From Larimichthys crocea (taxonomy: Eukaryota > Chordata > Actinopteri > Sciaenidae): a stretch of DNA of 64,000 nt. Below, piece after piece: positions 1-12,900 of the stretch. Below the pieces are notes generated by a model that made no database searches, was not told the DNA's origin, and saw nothing but the letters and a program-made list of their open reading frames with translations. The stretch is from assembly GCF_000972845.2 (NCBI RefSeq), contig NW_020852853.1, positions 400,197 through 464,196 on the forward strand, read 5' to 3'. Both the position numbers and the translations under genes were made by a program. Each line of letters begins with the position of its first letter. Positions within the stretch are counted from its first letter, which is position 1.

Positions 1-470
1 TTTACTCTTCCTCCCCCCTTCACTCATCTCTCTTACTCCAACCTCTTACTTCCTCTCCTCTTCCTACTCATCCCCTATTAATCATCATACTCTTCCTATA
101 CTCCTCCTCCTCCTCTCCTCCTACTCCTCTTTTCCTTCTCATCCTCTTTCCTCTCCTCTTCCTCCTCCTACTCCTCTCCTCCTCTTCTCTCCTCTTTACT
201 CCTCACTCCTCTCCTCCTCCTCATCCTTCCTCCTTTCCTCCCCCCCTCTTCCTCACCTCCCTCTTTTCCTCCTCCATCTTCCTCCTCCTCCTCCTCTTAC
301 TCCTCTCCTCCTATTCTACTCCACCTCCTTCCTCCTCCTCTCTCCTCCCTCCTCTTCCTCCTCTTCCTCACTCCTCTTCCTCCTCCTCCTCTCTTCTCCT
401 CCTTCTGTCTCATCCTTTCCTCCTCCTCTTCCCTCCCTTCCTCTTCCTCCTTCATCTTTGATGTAATAAA
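1..470. repeat. Pyrimidine-rich (CTCCTC)n intronic tract
   Basis: Nearly pure C/T on the plus strand, built from irregular TCCTCCTCT-like steps. It lies in the intron upstream of the first recognisable RPGRIP1L-like exon. Long polypurine/polypyrimidine tracts of this sort can adopt triplex (H-DNA) structure, but no function is shown here. The tract runs off the left edge of the window. Confidence 0.85.
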
Positions 471-500
471 GAGTGTGATGACATCATGTTATCGCTGCAG

Positions 501-3500
501 CTCAGGTTAGCGAATCAGTGAGCTGGAACACGGAGAGAGATCTGCTGAAGCAGACCAATGAGAAGCTGGTAATCAACAGGTGAGACTCATTAACATTCGT
601 GATGTCGGGTGAATAATTGATGCGTCTCTGTGACCTCACAGTGACGGTCTGCCATGTTGAACACTCCGTGTTTCTACGGAGACGTTAGTTAGGTGGGTGA
701 GGGGGCCGCAGCCAAGTACATCTGGATGTGGACACTGTGACTCGTCTGTCTCTCTGTTGACCCGTCTGTCTCTGTGAACTCTGACTCGTCTGTCTCTGTG
801 AACTCTGACTCGTCTGTCTCTCTGTTGACCCGTCTGTCTCTGTGAACTCTGACTCGTCTGTCTCTGTGAACTCTGACTCGTCTGTCTCTCTGTGACCGTC
901 TGGTCTTTCTTGAACTCTGGACTCGTCTGTCTCTGTGTGAACTCTGACTCGTCTGTCTCTGTGACTCTGACTCATCTGTCTCTGTGAAACTCTGACTCGT
1001 CCTGTCTCTGTGATCTGACCCGTCTGTCTCTTGGTGAACTCTCTGGACTGTCTGTCTCTGTGAACTCTGACTCATCTGTCTCTGTGAACTCTGACTCGTC
1101 TGTCTCTCTGTTGACCCGTCTGTCTCTGTGAACTCTGACCCGTCTGTCTCTGTGAACTCTGACTCGTCTGTCTCTCTTGAACTCTGACTCGTTCTGTCTC
1201 TCTGGACTCTGACCCGTCTGTCTCTCTGTGAACTCTGACTCGTTGTCTCTCTGTGGACTCTGGACCCATCTGTTTCTCTGTGAACTCTGACTCGTCTGTC
1301 TCTTTGAACTCTGACCCGTCTGTCTCTGTGAACTCTGGACCCGTCTGTTTCTGTGACTCCGACTCGTCTGTTCTCTGTGGACTCTGACCCGTCTGTCTTG
1401 TGACCTCTGGACTCGTCTGTCTCTCTGTGGACTCTGACCCGTCTGTCTCTGTGAACTCTGACTCGTCTGTCTCTCTGTGGACTCTGACCCGTCTGTCTCT
1501 GTGAACTCTGACTCGTCTGTCTCTCTGTGAACTCTGACTCGTCTGTCTCTCTGTGAACTCTGACTCGTCTGTCTCTCTGTTGACCCGTCTGTCTCTGTGA
1601 ACTCTGACTCGTCTGTCTCTCTGTGGACTCTGACCCGTCTGTCTCTCTGTTCACTCTGTACTCATCGTCTCTCTTGTGAACTCTGACCGTCTGTCTCTGT
1701 GAACTCTGACTCGTCTGTCTCTCTGTGGACTCTGACCCGTCTGTCTCTCTGTGAACTCTGACTCATCTGTCTCTCTGTGAACTCTGACCCGTCTGTCTCT
1801 GTGAACTCTGACTCGTCTGTCTCTCTGTGGACTCTGACTCGTCTGTCTCTGTGAACTCTGACTCGTCTGTCTCTCTGTGGACTCTGACCCGTCTGTCTCT
1901 CTGCGAACTCTGACCCGTCTGTCTCTGTGAACTCTGACTCGTCTGTCTCTCTGTGAACTCTGACCCGTCTGTCTCTGTGGACTCTGTCTCTGACAGTCAC
2001 ATGTCTTTGTGTCTCAGCGCCCTGGACATGTCTCAGCAGCAGAGATGGCAGATCCAGGAGCAGCAGCTGAAGTTACAGATCGTCCAGTTAGAGACGGCGC
2101 TGAAGGCCGACCTCGTTGATAAAAATGAAATCCTGGATAAGATTAAAGCTGAGAGAGGTCAGTGCTTCACCTCCTGATCCTGATGATTCCTGAATCATCC
2201 TGATGATTCAGGAATCATCCTTAGTCATTTAAATCTGTGAATGATTTATTTTTATTATTTTTCAGATCAAAGTGAGAAACTGACAGAAGAAAACAAAAAA
2301 CTTCAGATTCAGTTTCTGGAGCAGAAACAGCAGCTCGACGAGCTCAGCGAGAGACTGAAGTTCTACAGCCGGGTGAGTCTGTAAGACTGTAAGACCAGTC
2401 CTGACTGTTAACACACATATATGAATGAAGTGTGACGAGCTGATGTTTGTTATTTAAAGGAGAACGAGTACGACGTGGCTGAACTCACTGAAGCTCTGCT
2501 GCTCATTAAGGTGAGACTGTCACACCTGAGACTGATCCAGACTCAACAAGACTTTTATTGTCTGTCTGTGTTCATACATTTATGGTAAAAGTCATTCTCC
2601 TCCTCCTCATGCTTCCCCTTTTCTCCTCCTTTGTTTACCTCTTCCTCCTTCTCACTCTCATTCTCCTCCGCAGACAAGGAGGTCCCAGAAGAATGGAGAC
2701 TTGCTGTTCTTGAAGGAGGTGGAGGACGGAGCAAGCAGCGTCCGCAAGCTGCGAGCTGCTCATGCTGAAACCATCCAGGAGCTGCAGAAGACCAGAAACA
2801 TCCTGAGCATGGAGACCAAGATCTGCAAAGACTACAAGGTGAAAGGGGTCACCTGTAGACCGGCCGGCTGCAGAACGGCTGGCCGTAGACCAGCTCTACA
2901 TCTTTAAACTTTTTTGTTTTTATTCTTCTTCAGCTCTGTGGATTCTGTTTTTTTATGAAGATTATTTACAGACCAAACTTCTCTCCTGTGGTGCTCCTGT
3001 GGACTTCACAAAGTCTCGCTGTGATCCTCAGACTCTTCAGTCTTAGTGTTTATTCATGTCCATGATAAAGTCTTGGTCTTAGTTTGTTCTTTCTCCTGAG
3101 GCGGAGCTGGAGGCCGGGATGAGGAAGATGGACGCCGACAGAGTCGAGTACGAGCAGAAGCTGGAGCGCCAGGCACAACTGTTGGACACAAGGGCGGCCA
3201 AGATCAAGAAACTGGAAGGTATTTATTTATTTATTTATTATTATAATTTCTTTATCGATCCAGGAGACATCACGATGAGGAGATCCACCACCTCTGAAAC
3301 CTTTTACAGCTTTTATTCTGAAAGCAACATTCTGAAGAGGAAGCAGAGCTACTGAACAACCAGCTGAACATCTCTAGAAATCTTCATCTTTGACTTCCTG
3401 TTTTCTGTCACTGCTCAGCTCAGCTTAAAGACATCGCCTACGGCACCAAACCCTATGTCTTCAAACTGGACGCCACTGCTGAAGACGAGGCCAATGAGCT

Positions 3501-6500
3501 CGATGAGACTCTTTGCCTCGAGCGTGGCGAGAACCTCTTCGAGCTTCAGATCGTCGGCGCCGCCCTGTCTTCGCCCGGCCTGGAGGTTCTGGGTGACGGT
3601 GACCCATCCACCTTCTTCACCTACTCCTTCTATCTGTTTGAGCTGCACTCCACGCCGGTGGTGACGGGTCACAAACCCAAGTACGGGTTTACATCCAAGT
3701 ATGTGGTGAGCATGGACGACCATTTCCTGGACTACCTGCACAGATGCTCAGTCACCGTGGAGCTGCATCAGGCCATTGGTCTGGACTGGAGGACTCTGGC
3801 TTCAGGTCAGCTTCCACTGCAGCAGCTGCTCGAGCAGGACGGGAAAGTTCACGGGACGATACCGCTGATTGGTGAGTGATAGCATAACCAGTTCATATCC
3901 TGTTCGACCAGAGCACCGTGTCATGTATCATGGACCGACCTGTGGCCTTTGTTCTCAGGTACGTCTGAAGAGGTCCGCTCCTTCGGCTCGGTGGATTACT
4001 GGTTGCAGTTCAGGATCCCCATAAGTGAGACCATCCGTCTGTTCAAAGAGAAGGTGAAGGCCGCCGGCTACATCCAGAAGGCTCTGAACCAGGTCGCCCA
4101 GGTACCAGCAGCGTTTATTAAAGCGAAGTTAATTTCTGTCAGTCTTATTGACATCATACTGACCACAGTACCTCCTGAAACCTCCTTCTGTTCCTCCATG
4201 GTTTCCTCTCAGTTGCCTGGCAGCAGCAGCCTGAACCAGCTCGACATTGCTGTCCGACGCTGCAGAGACTTGCGGTCCAGAAGCTCCCAGCAGCCGAGCC
4301 CCTACGTGGTCTACAAGTTCTCCGACTTCCCGGACTACCCAACTGCCACCATCCACGACTCCTGCGACCCCCACTTCAACGACCTCAAGTCCTACTCCGT
4401 CCCCATGGAGGCAGACCTGGACCAGTACCTGAAGTCCGAGGTCCTTCAGTTCTACGTGTTTGACGACAAAGAAGAGCAGATGGACGAGTACGTGGGGAAG
4501 GCCCGAGTGCCTCTGCTGCTGCTGGCCCAGGACCAGGAGATCTCTGGTGAGGGTTTACGGAGGGTCAGGCCGCCTGATCCTGGATGGTTCAGTGGTTCAA
4601 ATGTTAAACTGACGTCCTGACTGTGATGGTGTTTGTCCTTCAGGTGTGTTCAAGCTCTCTGACCCTTCTGGACATCCTGCTGGTCACATTGAAGTGACGC
4701 TGAAGTGGAGGTTCACTTACTGCCCTCCGTCAGGCTCCATCATGACTGTAGAAGAGCCCAAACTCATCCTGAAAGAGGATGAGAAGAAAGATGGAGGGAC
4801 TGATGAGATGGTGCAGGAGGAGGAGAAGGGGAAAGAGAAGGAGGAGGAGGCCAGAGACCTTCGTCATCTGTCCACCTCAGTTCCTGAAGCCTCTGTGTCC
4901 AAGGTCAGGAGATCAGTCAACCAATCAATACAAAGATAGATGAATGCTGAGAGGTCACTGATCACTGATCTGATGTCTCTATCAGGCTCGGCTGCCAAAG
5001 CTCAGACATCAACCTCAGGTGAAGGTGAAGGACGGGCCGGCTGCTAAAAAAGTCACATTCATCGACCCGACAGCTGCAGACACACAGCAGGTGAGTCCAA
5101 CAGATCCAACAGGTCCAACAAATCTACCGGGTCCAACAGGTCCAAGTTCAAATCAGCTGATCCTTGTGTTTCAGGTCGACGAGTCGAGCTCAGCAAAGAA
5201 GAGACAAACGTCATCACCTGTACAGGTAAACCTGAATCCCTTCACTTCACTCAGAAATCAGTCATTAATCATTAATTAGTCTTTCTGTGTCTGTTTGAAT
5301 CAGCATGTTTTAGCTCCATCGCCTCAGAGAACCACAGAAGAAGAAGAGGAGGATGAAGAGTCTCACTTCTCTGAAGGTCAGCTGATGCCGGTCAGCTCTC
5401 AGTCTGACGACTCTGAAATCTCTGAAATCATCGAAGGTGCGGACACGTGAATATTAATGATGTGAATATTAATGATGTGTTCAACTTCAACTTTATTTAT
5501 TTATATAGCACCTTTCATACTGAACTGTAGCCCAAAGTGCTTCACAGAACAGAAATAGACAACAGAGCAGTTTCATGAAAAACTAGAAATTAAAAGAAAA
5601 AGTAAAAACATAAAACTACAACAATAAATCAAATAAGAAAAGAACCTATAGGATAAAAAGCATAATTTAACAGTAACAGTAAGTAAAAAAGCACTAGAGA
5701 TAAAAGTAACAGGGAGTGATCAGGACATAAAAACTCAGCAGTGAATGGCAGCTTAGGTAAAAGCTAAAGAGGTACGTCTTAAGTTGTTTTTTAAAAATGT
5801 CTACAGAGGTGCAGTCCCTCAGATCCATAGGCAGGCTGGTCCAGAGATGGGGGCCGCGGTAGCTAAAAGCAGCCTCACCGAACTTCTTTGTGGAGGTTCT
5901 GGGGACAACTAGGAGTCCAGATGCCGAGGATCTGAGGGACCTGCTTGGTACATACCTCAGTAGCATGTCACAAAGGTAGGTCGGTGCCAGGCCATTCAGT
6001 GATTTAAAAACCAATAAGAGAATCTTAAAATCAATTCTAAAACTAACGGGTAACCAGTGCAAGGCTTTTAAAATGGGGGTTATGTGTGCCCTCCGTCTGG
6101 TCTTTGTCAGTACCCGGGCTGCAGAGTTCTGTATCAGTTGTAAGCGGCTTAGTGTTTTTTTAGGAAGACCAGACAGGAGGGCATTACAGTAATCAAGTCT
6201 TGAGGTGATAAAAGCATGAAATAGTTTTTCTGTGTCAGCCTTGTTGATGAATGGTCTGACTTTGGTGATATTTCTAAGGTGATAGAATGATGTTTTGGTT
6301 ATGGTTTTTATATGGGTCTCAAAGTTGAGGTCGGAATCAAGGGTTCTTGGTTTCATCAGGTCTGTTTAAATGACTTCGTTTTTAAGGTTGTTTGTCTGTT
6401 AAACAGCTTCAGCATGAATGAAACGCCGTGTTCTGATTGGCTTATGCTATAAAGCACAAATAAACATGACCTCAACATAGCGGCACTGTCCATTCTCTGT

Positions 6501-6619
6501 GCTGTGATTGGTCCTGGCCTGCCTGCTCGCTGTTCGTTAACTATGAATCATGAGGCGAGGTAATTGCTCCGTCTGTTAGTCCAGTTATATTTTTGAGTAA
6601 AATATGTTTGTATGTATAT

Positions 6620-6669
<50 letters not shown>

Positions 6670-9600
6670 CCAGCTGAATATTCTATTGTTCTTCAGTTTT
6701 TATGGAGCTGCAGTGTGTCAGTTCATTTTCTGTGAAATAACAAAAAGTTTTCATCTCCGTCGGATGTTTTTACATCCTGCTCTCGTCTCACAGGTGCCAA
6801 TGTTTCCTGAGCTGACATAAATATTAAATGAGTCTGTCGATGATGTTTCATAAATGTTGAACGTCTCTGTTAGCTTCCTTCTTAAACATGTTCTCCGTGT
6901 TTTCCTCCAGACGTCGACGCCTCGGCAGCCAAAGACGATTGCAGCGAATCCACTCAGTCTGACAGTGATGACTGCATCGTTCATGGACAGACGGCGGCCA
7001 GGAAGGTCAGTGTTTACCTGCTCACACCTGAGAGGAAGCTTCGGAGCGAGCGTGGATCGGTGTGTTTTTTGATCGTTGGTTTATTTTTGTTTTCAGCTTG
7101 ATTTTTTTCCAGAAGAGCAGGAAGGTCGATGGTCTGAAGTTCTGATTCTGTTTTTACTTGGTAGACAAAGTCCAGCCCGTGAACACAAACACACAACAAT
7201 AACGTTACAGTAACATTCTAATAACATTATCAATGAACCTGACATGTGTTTTCTTTAATAACTGAAATACTGATTTACATCCACACACCGATCAGTAGAT
7301 CAGAATATAAAAATATAATTAATAGGTATAGGTGTGTGTGGTTCGAAACAGCAGCTCTTTTATTGATCAGGGCGTCCTGTCGTCTTTCCTCAGAGTGATG
7401 TCACTGAGTTTTTTTTATGAAAACAAATTTAAGCGTCTGAAATCAACATCAGATCTACCACAGCCGATCAAACTGTTCCATCAGAAATATCTACAGATAA
7501 TAGCAGCCGCCCCGTGTGCGGGGGCTCAGTCCTTGCTGCGGAAGTCCAGGGTTCGAATCCGACCTGTGGCTCTTTCCCGCATGTCGTTCCCCGTCTCTCT
7601 CACTCCCTGCATTTCCTGTCTCTCTTCAGCTGTCTCTATCAAAATAAAGCTTGAAAAGGCCAAAAAAAAGAAGAAAAAAATAAAAAAATATCTACAGATA
7701 TCTGTGTTTATTGGTCGATATATTGATCAACAAACTGAAACACTGAAAATGTTTTTATTGAACTGTACTGAACTATACTGAACTATAACTAACAACTATA
7801 ACTATAACTAACTTTGTTTATAATTAACTATAACTAACTATAATTAGCTATAACTAACTATAACTAACTTCAACTATAATGAACTCTAACTAACTCTAAC
7901 TATAATGAACTATAACTAACTATAATTAGCTATAACTAACATAACTAACTATAATTAGCTATAACTAAGTATAACTAACTTTAATTAACTAAAACTAACT
8001 ATAACTAACTTTAACTATAATGAACTATAACTAACTTTAACTTTAATGAACTATAACTAACTATAATTAGCTATAACTAAGTATAACTAACTTTAACTTT
8101 ATTGAACTATAACTATAACTAACTTTAACTATAATGAACTATAACTAACTATAATTAGTTATAACTAACTTTAACTATAATGAACTATAACTAACTATAA
8201 CTAACTTTAACTATAATGAACTATGACTAACTATAACTAACTTTAACTATAATGAACTATAACATATTATAACTAACTATTAGCTATAATTTGCTATCTG
8301 TAACTGTTCTAAGTCATTCCTCTCTAGTCAGACTGATGAATGCTAGTTTTTGTCATGATTATATTAATTTATTATTTATTTGTACAATCTGACCTCTGTG
8401 AGGTTATTAAAGCTGTTATAAAAAGTTTAATTATGATAATTAATATTCTAATTATTATTATGACAGACTGTTAATGAACTCTTCGAATGAACGTTTGAAT
8501 GTCTTTATTTGTTATTCACGATCAAAAAAATATAAAATATTAAATACACTGAACTGGTTTCATCTGTGAGACGTTCAGGGACGGTCGGTTCTGTCACAGA
8601 TATTTTGTTGGTCATGTGATTTGTTCTCAGAAAGACTTCATGCTGTCTGTATCATCATAATGACCTTCATAACGATGCTGGTTCTGATCCATGTCATCCT
8701 TAGCCCTCGGACCGGGTCCGTGTGGAGATCCAGTCTCTGAGCCTGAGGCCGGGTTCTCGTGTGGCCCGTGACAGCAGCGTGGTTCGTCTGTTTGTGGAGT
8801 ACTCTCTGCTGGACTTGCCCACCGAGGAGACGCCACTGTCTCTGCCCAAACCGGGCCAGGGCCAGAACATCAACTACAACTACAGCAAAGGTAATCTATT
8901 ACTGCTACAGCAAAGGTAATTTATTATGATGTCATGATGTCACGATGTTCTGTTGTTCTGACCTTGCAGTCGTTCCTGTGGATGCAGAGAATAACGCAGC
9001 GAGGCGGCAGCTGCTGAGGAGAGTGCTGCAGGGACGAAACCCTCAAATGGAAAGGTGAGGACACGGGACAGATGTTACGGGTCAGAACCAGAACCGACTG
9101 GTTAAATCATCATGGAACAAAACTTAATATTGTACATCATCTATATTTGCAAAGGTAATCTATTACTGCAGACATGTTCTGTACTGGACCAAGGTCCTCT
9201 GATTCTGGCCCAGTTCATGTTTAAACGAGGAGGTCCAGACCTCGCCGTCTTCAGCTGCTCTTGGAGGACTTGGAGAACCAGATGAGATCCAGAATTCAGC
9301 GTGTTGTGGTTCTGGTCCAGGTGATCCTGGTCTGAACCGGTTCCTTCCAATATAATTTTTTTATAAACAAAACTCAATAAATGTAACCATGGTTCTATAT
9401 TATCTATATAATATTATATAATATATGTTAGGTCTGTAATATTATATGTAAAGACATTTAGTTTAGTTCAGTGACTCGTCGTGTTTGCTGTAAAGACATC
9501 ACTCATTTACATATTTAAGCATTAAACTGAGAAAGAAGTGATTTAACTTATTTTATTTTTGTTATGTGGTTTATGTGATTTATGCATTTCTTAACTTTGA

Positions 9601-9913
9601 ATAGTTTTTTATTGTCTTCTAAATGTTGTTGGTTCTTATTTTGTTCATGCTTGTCTGTCAAAGCACTTTGTAAACGTGGTTTTTAAAGATGCTATATAAG
9701 TAAAGGTATTATCATTATTAATAATTATTCATATATAATAACAAATATTCACCTGGGTGTTGTCGGACAGGATCCGGTTCACTGTGGTCAGCGAGCCTCC
9801 GGAGGAAGAGGAGCAGGAGAAAGAGTGTGAGGACGTCGGGGTGGCCTTCATGAGGATCAACGAGATCCTGGAGAGACGACGAGACCTGACCGAGACCAGT
9901 CTGGACGGTACTG

Positions 9914-9949
<36 letters not shown>

Positions 9950-12900
9950 TTATTTATTTATTTATTATGGCATGCCGTTCAGGAAATTAAACCTTTGAAT
10001 ATATTGAATGAAACCTTTAATATGTGGAGTGAACCTTGAATATATTGAATGAAGTCTGAATGTATTGAATGAAACCTTAAATATATTGAATGAAACCTTA
10101 AATATATTGAATGAAACCTTGAATATATTGAATGAAACTTTGAATATTTGGAGTGAACCTTGAATATATTGAATAAAGTCTGAATATATGGAATGAAACT
10201 TTGAATATATTGAATGAAACCTTGAATATATGGAATGAAGTCTGAATATATTGAATGAAACCTTGAATATATGGAATGAAACGTTGAATATATTGAATGA
10301 AGTCTGAATATATTGAATGAAACCTTGAATATATGGAATGAAACTTTGAATATATTGAATGAAACCTTGAATATATTGAATGAAACCTTGAATATATTGA
10401 CTGAGACCTTGAATATATTGAATGAAGTCTGAATATATTGACTGAAACCTTGAATATATTGAATGAAGTCTGAATATATTGAATGAAACCTTGAATATAT
10501 TGAATGAAACATTGAATATATGGAATGAAACTTTGAATATATTGAATGAAACTTGACTGACGTCAGACTTCACGGCATCTAGTGTAACGTGTGGATGCTA
10601 TAGCTAAAAGTGAGTGACAACGAGTCAGTCCGCTCACAATCTCGTTGCAGCAATATTAAACTATGAGGACATCATTAACACTGCGTGTACGGACCAAAAT
10701 CCCCCCGATACCCCTAATCAATACCGTTTTCCTGACAAGGAAGTTCGCTCCCTTTTTAAGGCCTTCAACCTCACAGGACTGCCCCACAACACCCAGTGCA
10801 GGCTCGGACTGGCAGTCTGTGATACCTGGCAAATGCCAGATGAGCCGGTCCATCTCGGCCACATTTGGGCCGGTGGCCTCCGATGGTTAGCTTGATGTAG
10901 TTTTCAGGTGATTTAATGAAGGTAAAACAGTGAATGGCCGTGCGTAATGGCACTGCTCTCTGACGCGACACTTCTCCGGGACTGGAGAAACTGCTGCGGC
11001 TACAGGGATTTCATGAACTGAAAGAGAAGCTCTTCATATATTGTTTAGATACAATAAGCATCACCCACATTCATAGACCAATGCAGGGTGAATATTTAGT
11101 TTAGTACTGAATGTATTTTATGATCCGCGACACATTGTCAGCTTTGGGCATGCTACTCACACAGCGGACTGCGTACAGACAGACAAATGCATAATGGCGA
11201 AACTTTATGCCTTGTTGTAGGCCGGTTAAAAATTGAGCGAACTTTTTCGGGAGGATTTCGGCACGCATTCGCCAGTGTATTGATCATGTCCTCATTGCTT
11301 AATATCGCCGCAACTAGATTGCGGGCGGCCTGACTCATTGTCTTTCACATTTACAGACTGTTACACAAGATGGCTGCAGGCACTGCCACGAAGTCTGACG
11401 TCAGTGAAGTTTCATTCAATATATTCAAGGTTTCATTCAATATATTCAAGGTTTCATTCAATATATTCAAGGTTCACTCCATATATTCAAAGTTTCACTC
11501 CATACATTCAAAGTTTCATTCAATATATTCAAAGGTTTAATTTCCGAATGGAATGCCATAAATAAATATATATATTAGTGCGTCAAAATTAACGCGTTAA
11601 TTTTGTCGATTTTTAATTTTAAGAATTAACGCGTTAAAAAAAATTAACGCAATTAACGCGGTTTGTTTACTTCCGGTGGCGGCCGCCATTTTGGATGTGG
11701 CAAAGTAGAGCTTTGTTTCCCAGATATATAGTGTCGTTGTGTGAATGGGTGTATAAGAGGCATTAACTTAAAGCCCATCACGGAGACTGCGCCCTGCACG
11801 GGTCGCCACATTGCCCACAGCTAAAACCGGCCCTGCTTGTATTAGTTTACGGGCAGATCTGCACATCCAATATGGCGGACCGTAACGTATCGCAGCAACG
11901 GACCAACCTGCTCAATGAGGCATCTATGTATATGTCTAGGATCTATCCTAACTAAAGGAGAGTCTAGTATATAGTCTATGATCTATCCTAACTAAAGGAG
12001 AGTCATGTATATATGTCTATGATCTATCCTAACGAAAGGAGAGTCTATGTGTCTATGATCTATCCTAACTAAAGGAGAGTCTATGTATATGTCTATGATC
12101 TATCCTAACTAAAGCAGAGTCTATGTGTCTATGATCTATCCTAACTAAAGGAGAGTCTATGTATATGTCTATGATCTATCCTAACTAAAGGAGAGTATGT
12201 GTCTATGATCTATCCTAACTAAAGGAGAGTCTGTATATATGTCTATGATCTATCCTAACTAAAGGAGAGTCTGTGCATATATGTCATGAATCTATCCTAA
12301 CTAAAGAGAGTCTATGTATATATGTCTATGATCTATCCTAACTAAAGGAGAGTCTATGGCGGAAAGATGGATTAAGGACTTTTAGGGGGAACATTTCATT
12401 TTAAAAAGTTGCCCGACGGTTCGTTGGACAAGGCAATTTGCACAGTTTGCAAAGCGAATTTAAATTCCACGAAGTAACACGACTTAACAATATCACCTCA
12501 AAGCAAACAACCCTGTCTACACTACAGGAGTGTGGGCACTCGTCAGTATATTTCACTCATGTCTGGCTTTTTCTGTTTGACATGTGCATAGGTGCACCTT
12601 AAGCCAATAAAATGAATATTTAAATATACTTCTCTGTGTGTTATTCCAAATTTGATCATTTTACATAAATAAATATTCATTATAAGCTTCAGTCCAGAAA
12701 AATGCATTTAATTTATTGATACATTTATTGATAGATTAATCGCGATTAATTACGAATTTTTTGCGATTAATTAGTTAATTTTTTTTAATCGATGTTGACA
12801 GCCCTAAAATATATATATATATATTATATATTATATATAGTGCTGTCAAAATTAACGGTTAATTTTGTCGATTAATTTTAAAGAATTAACGCGTTAAAAA

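Noticed and set aside
7500..7575. Possible tRNA gene
   Set aside because: Box-like sequences are degenerate, no cloverleaf anticodon arm is convincing, and the SINE tail with a 15-bp target duplication shows a retroposon.
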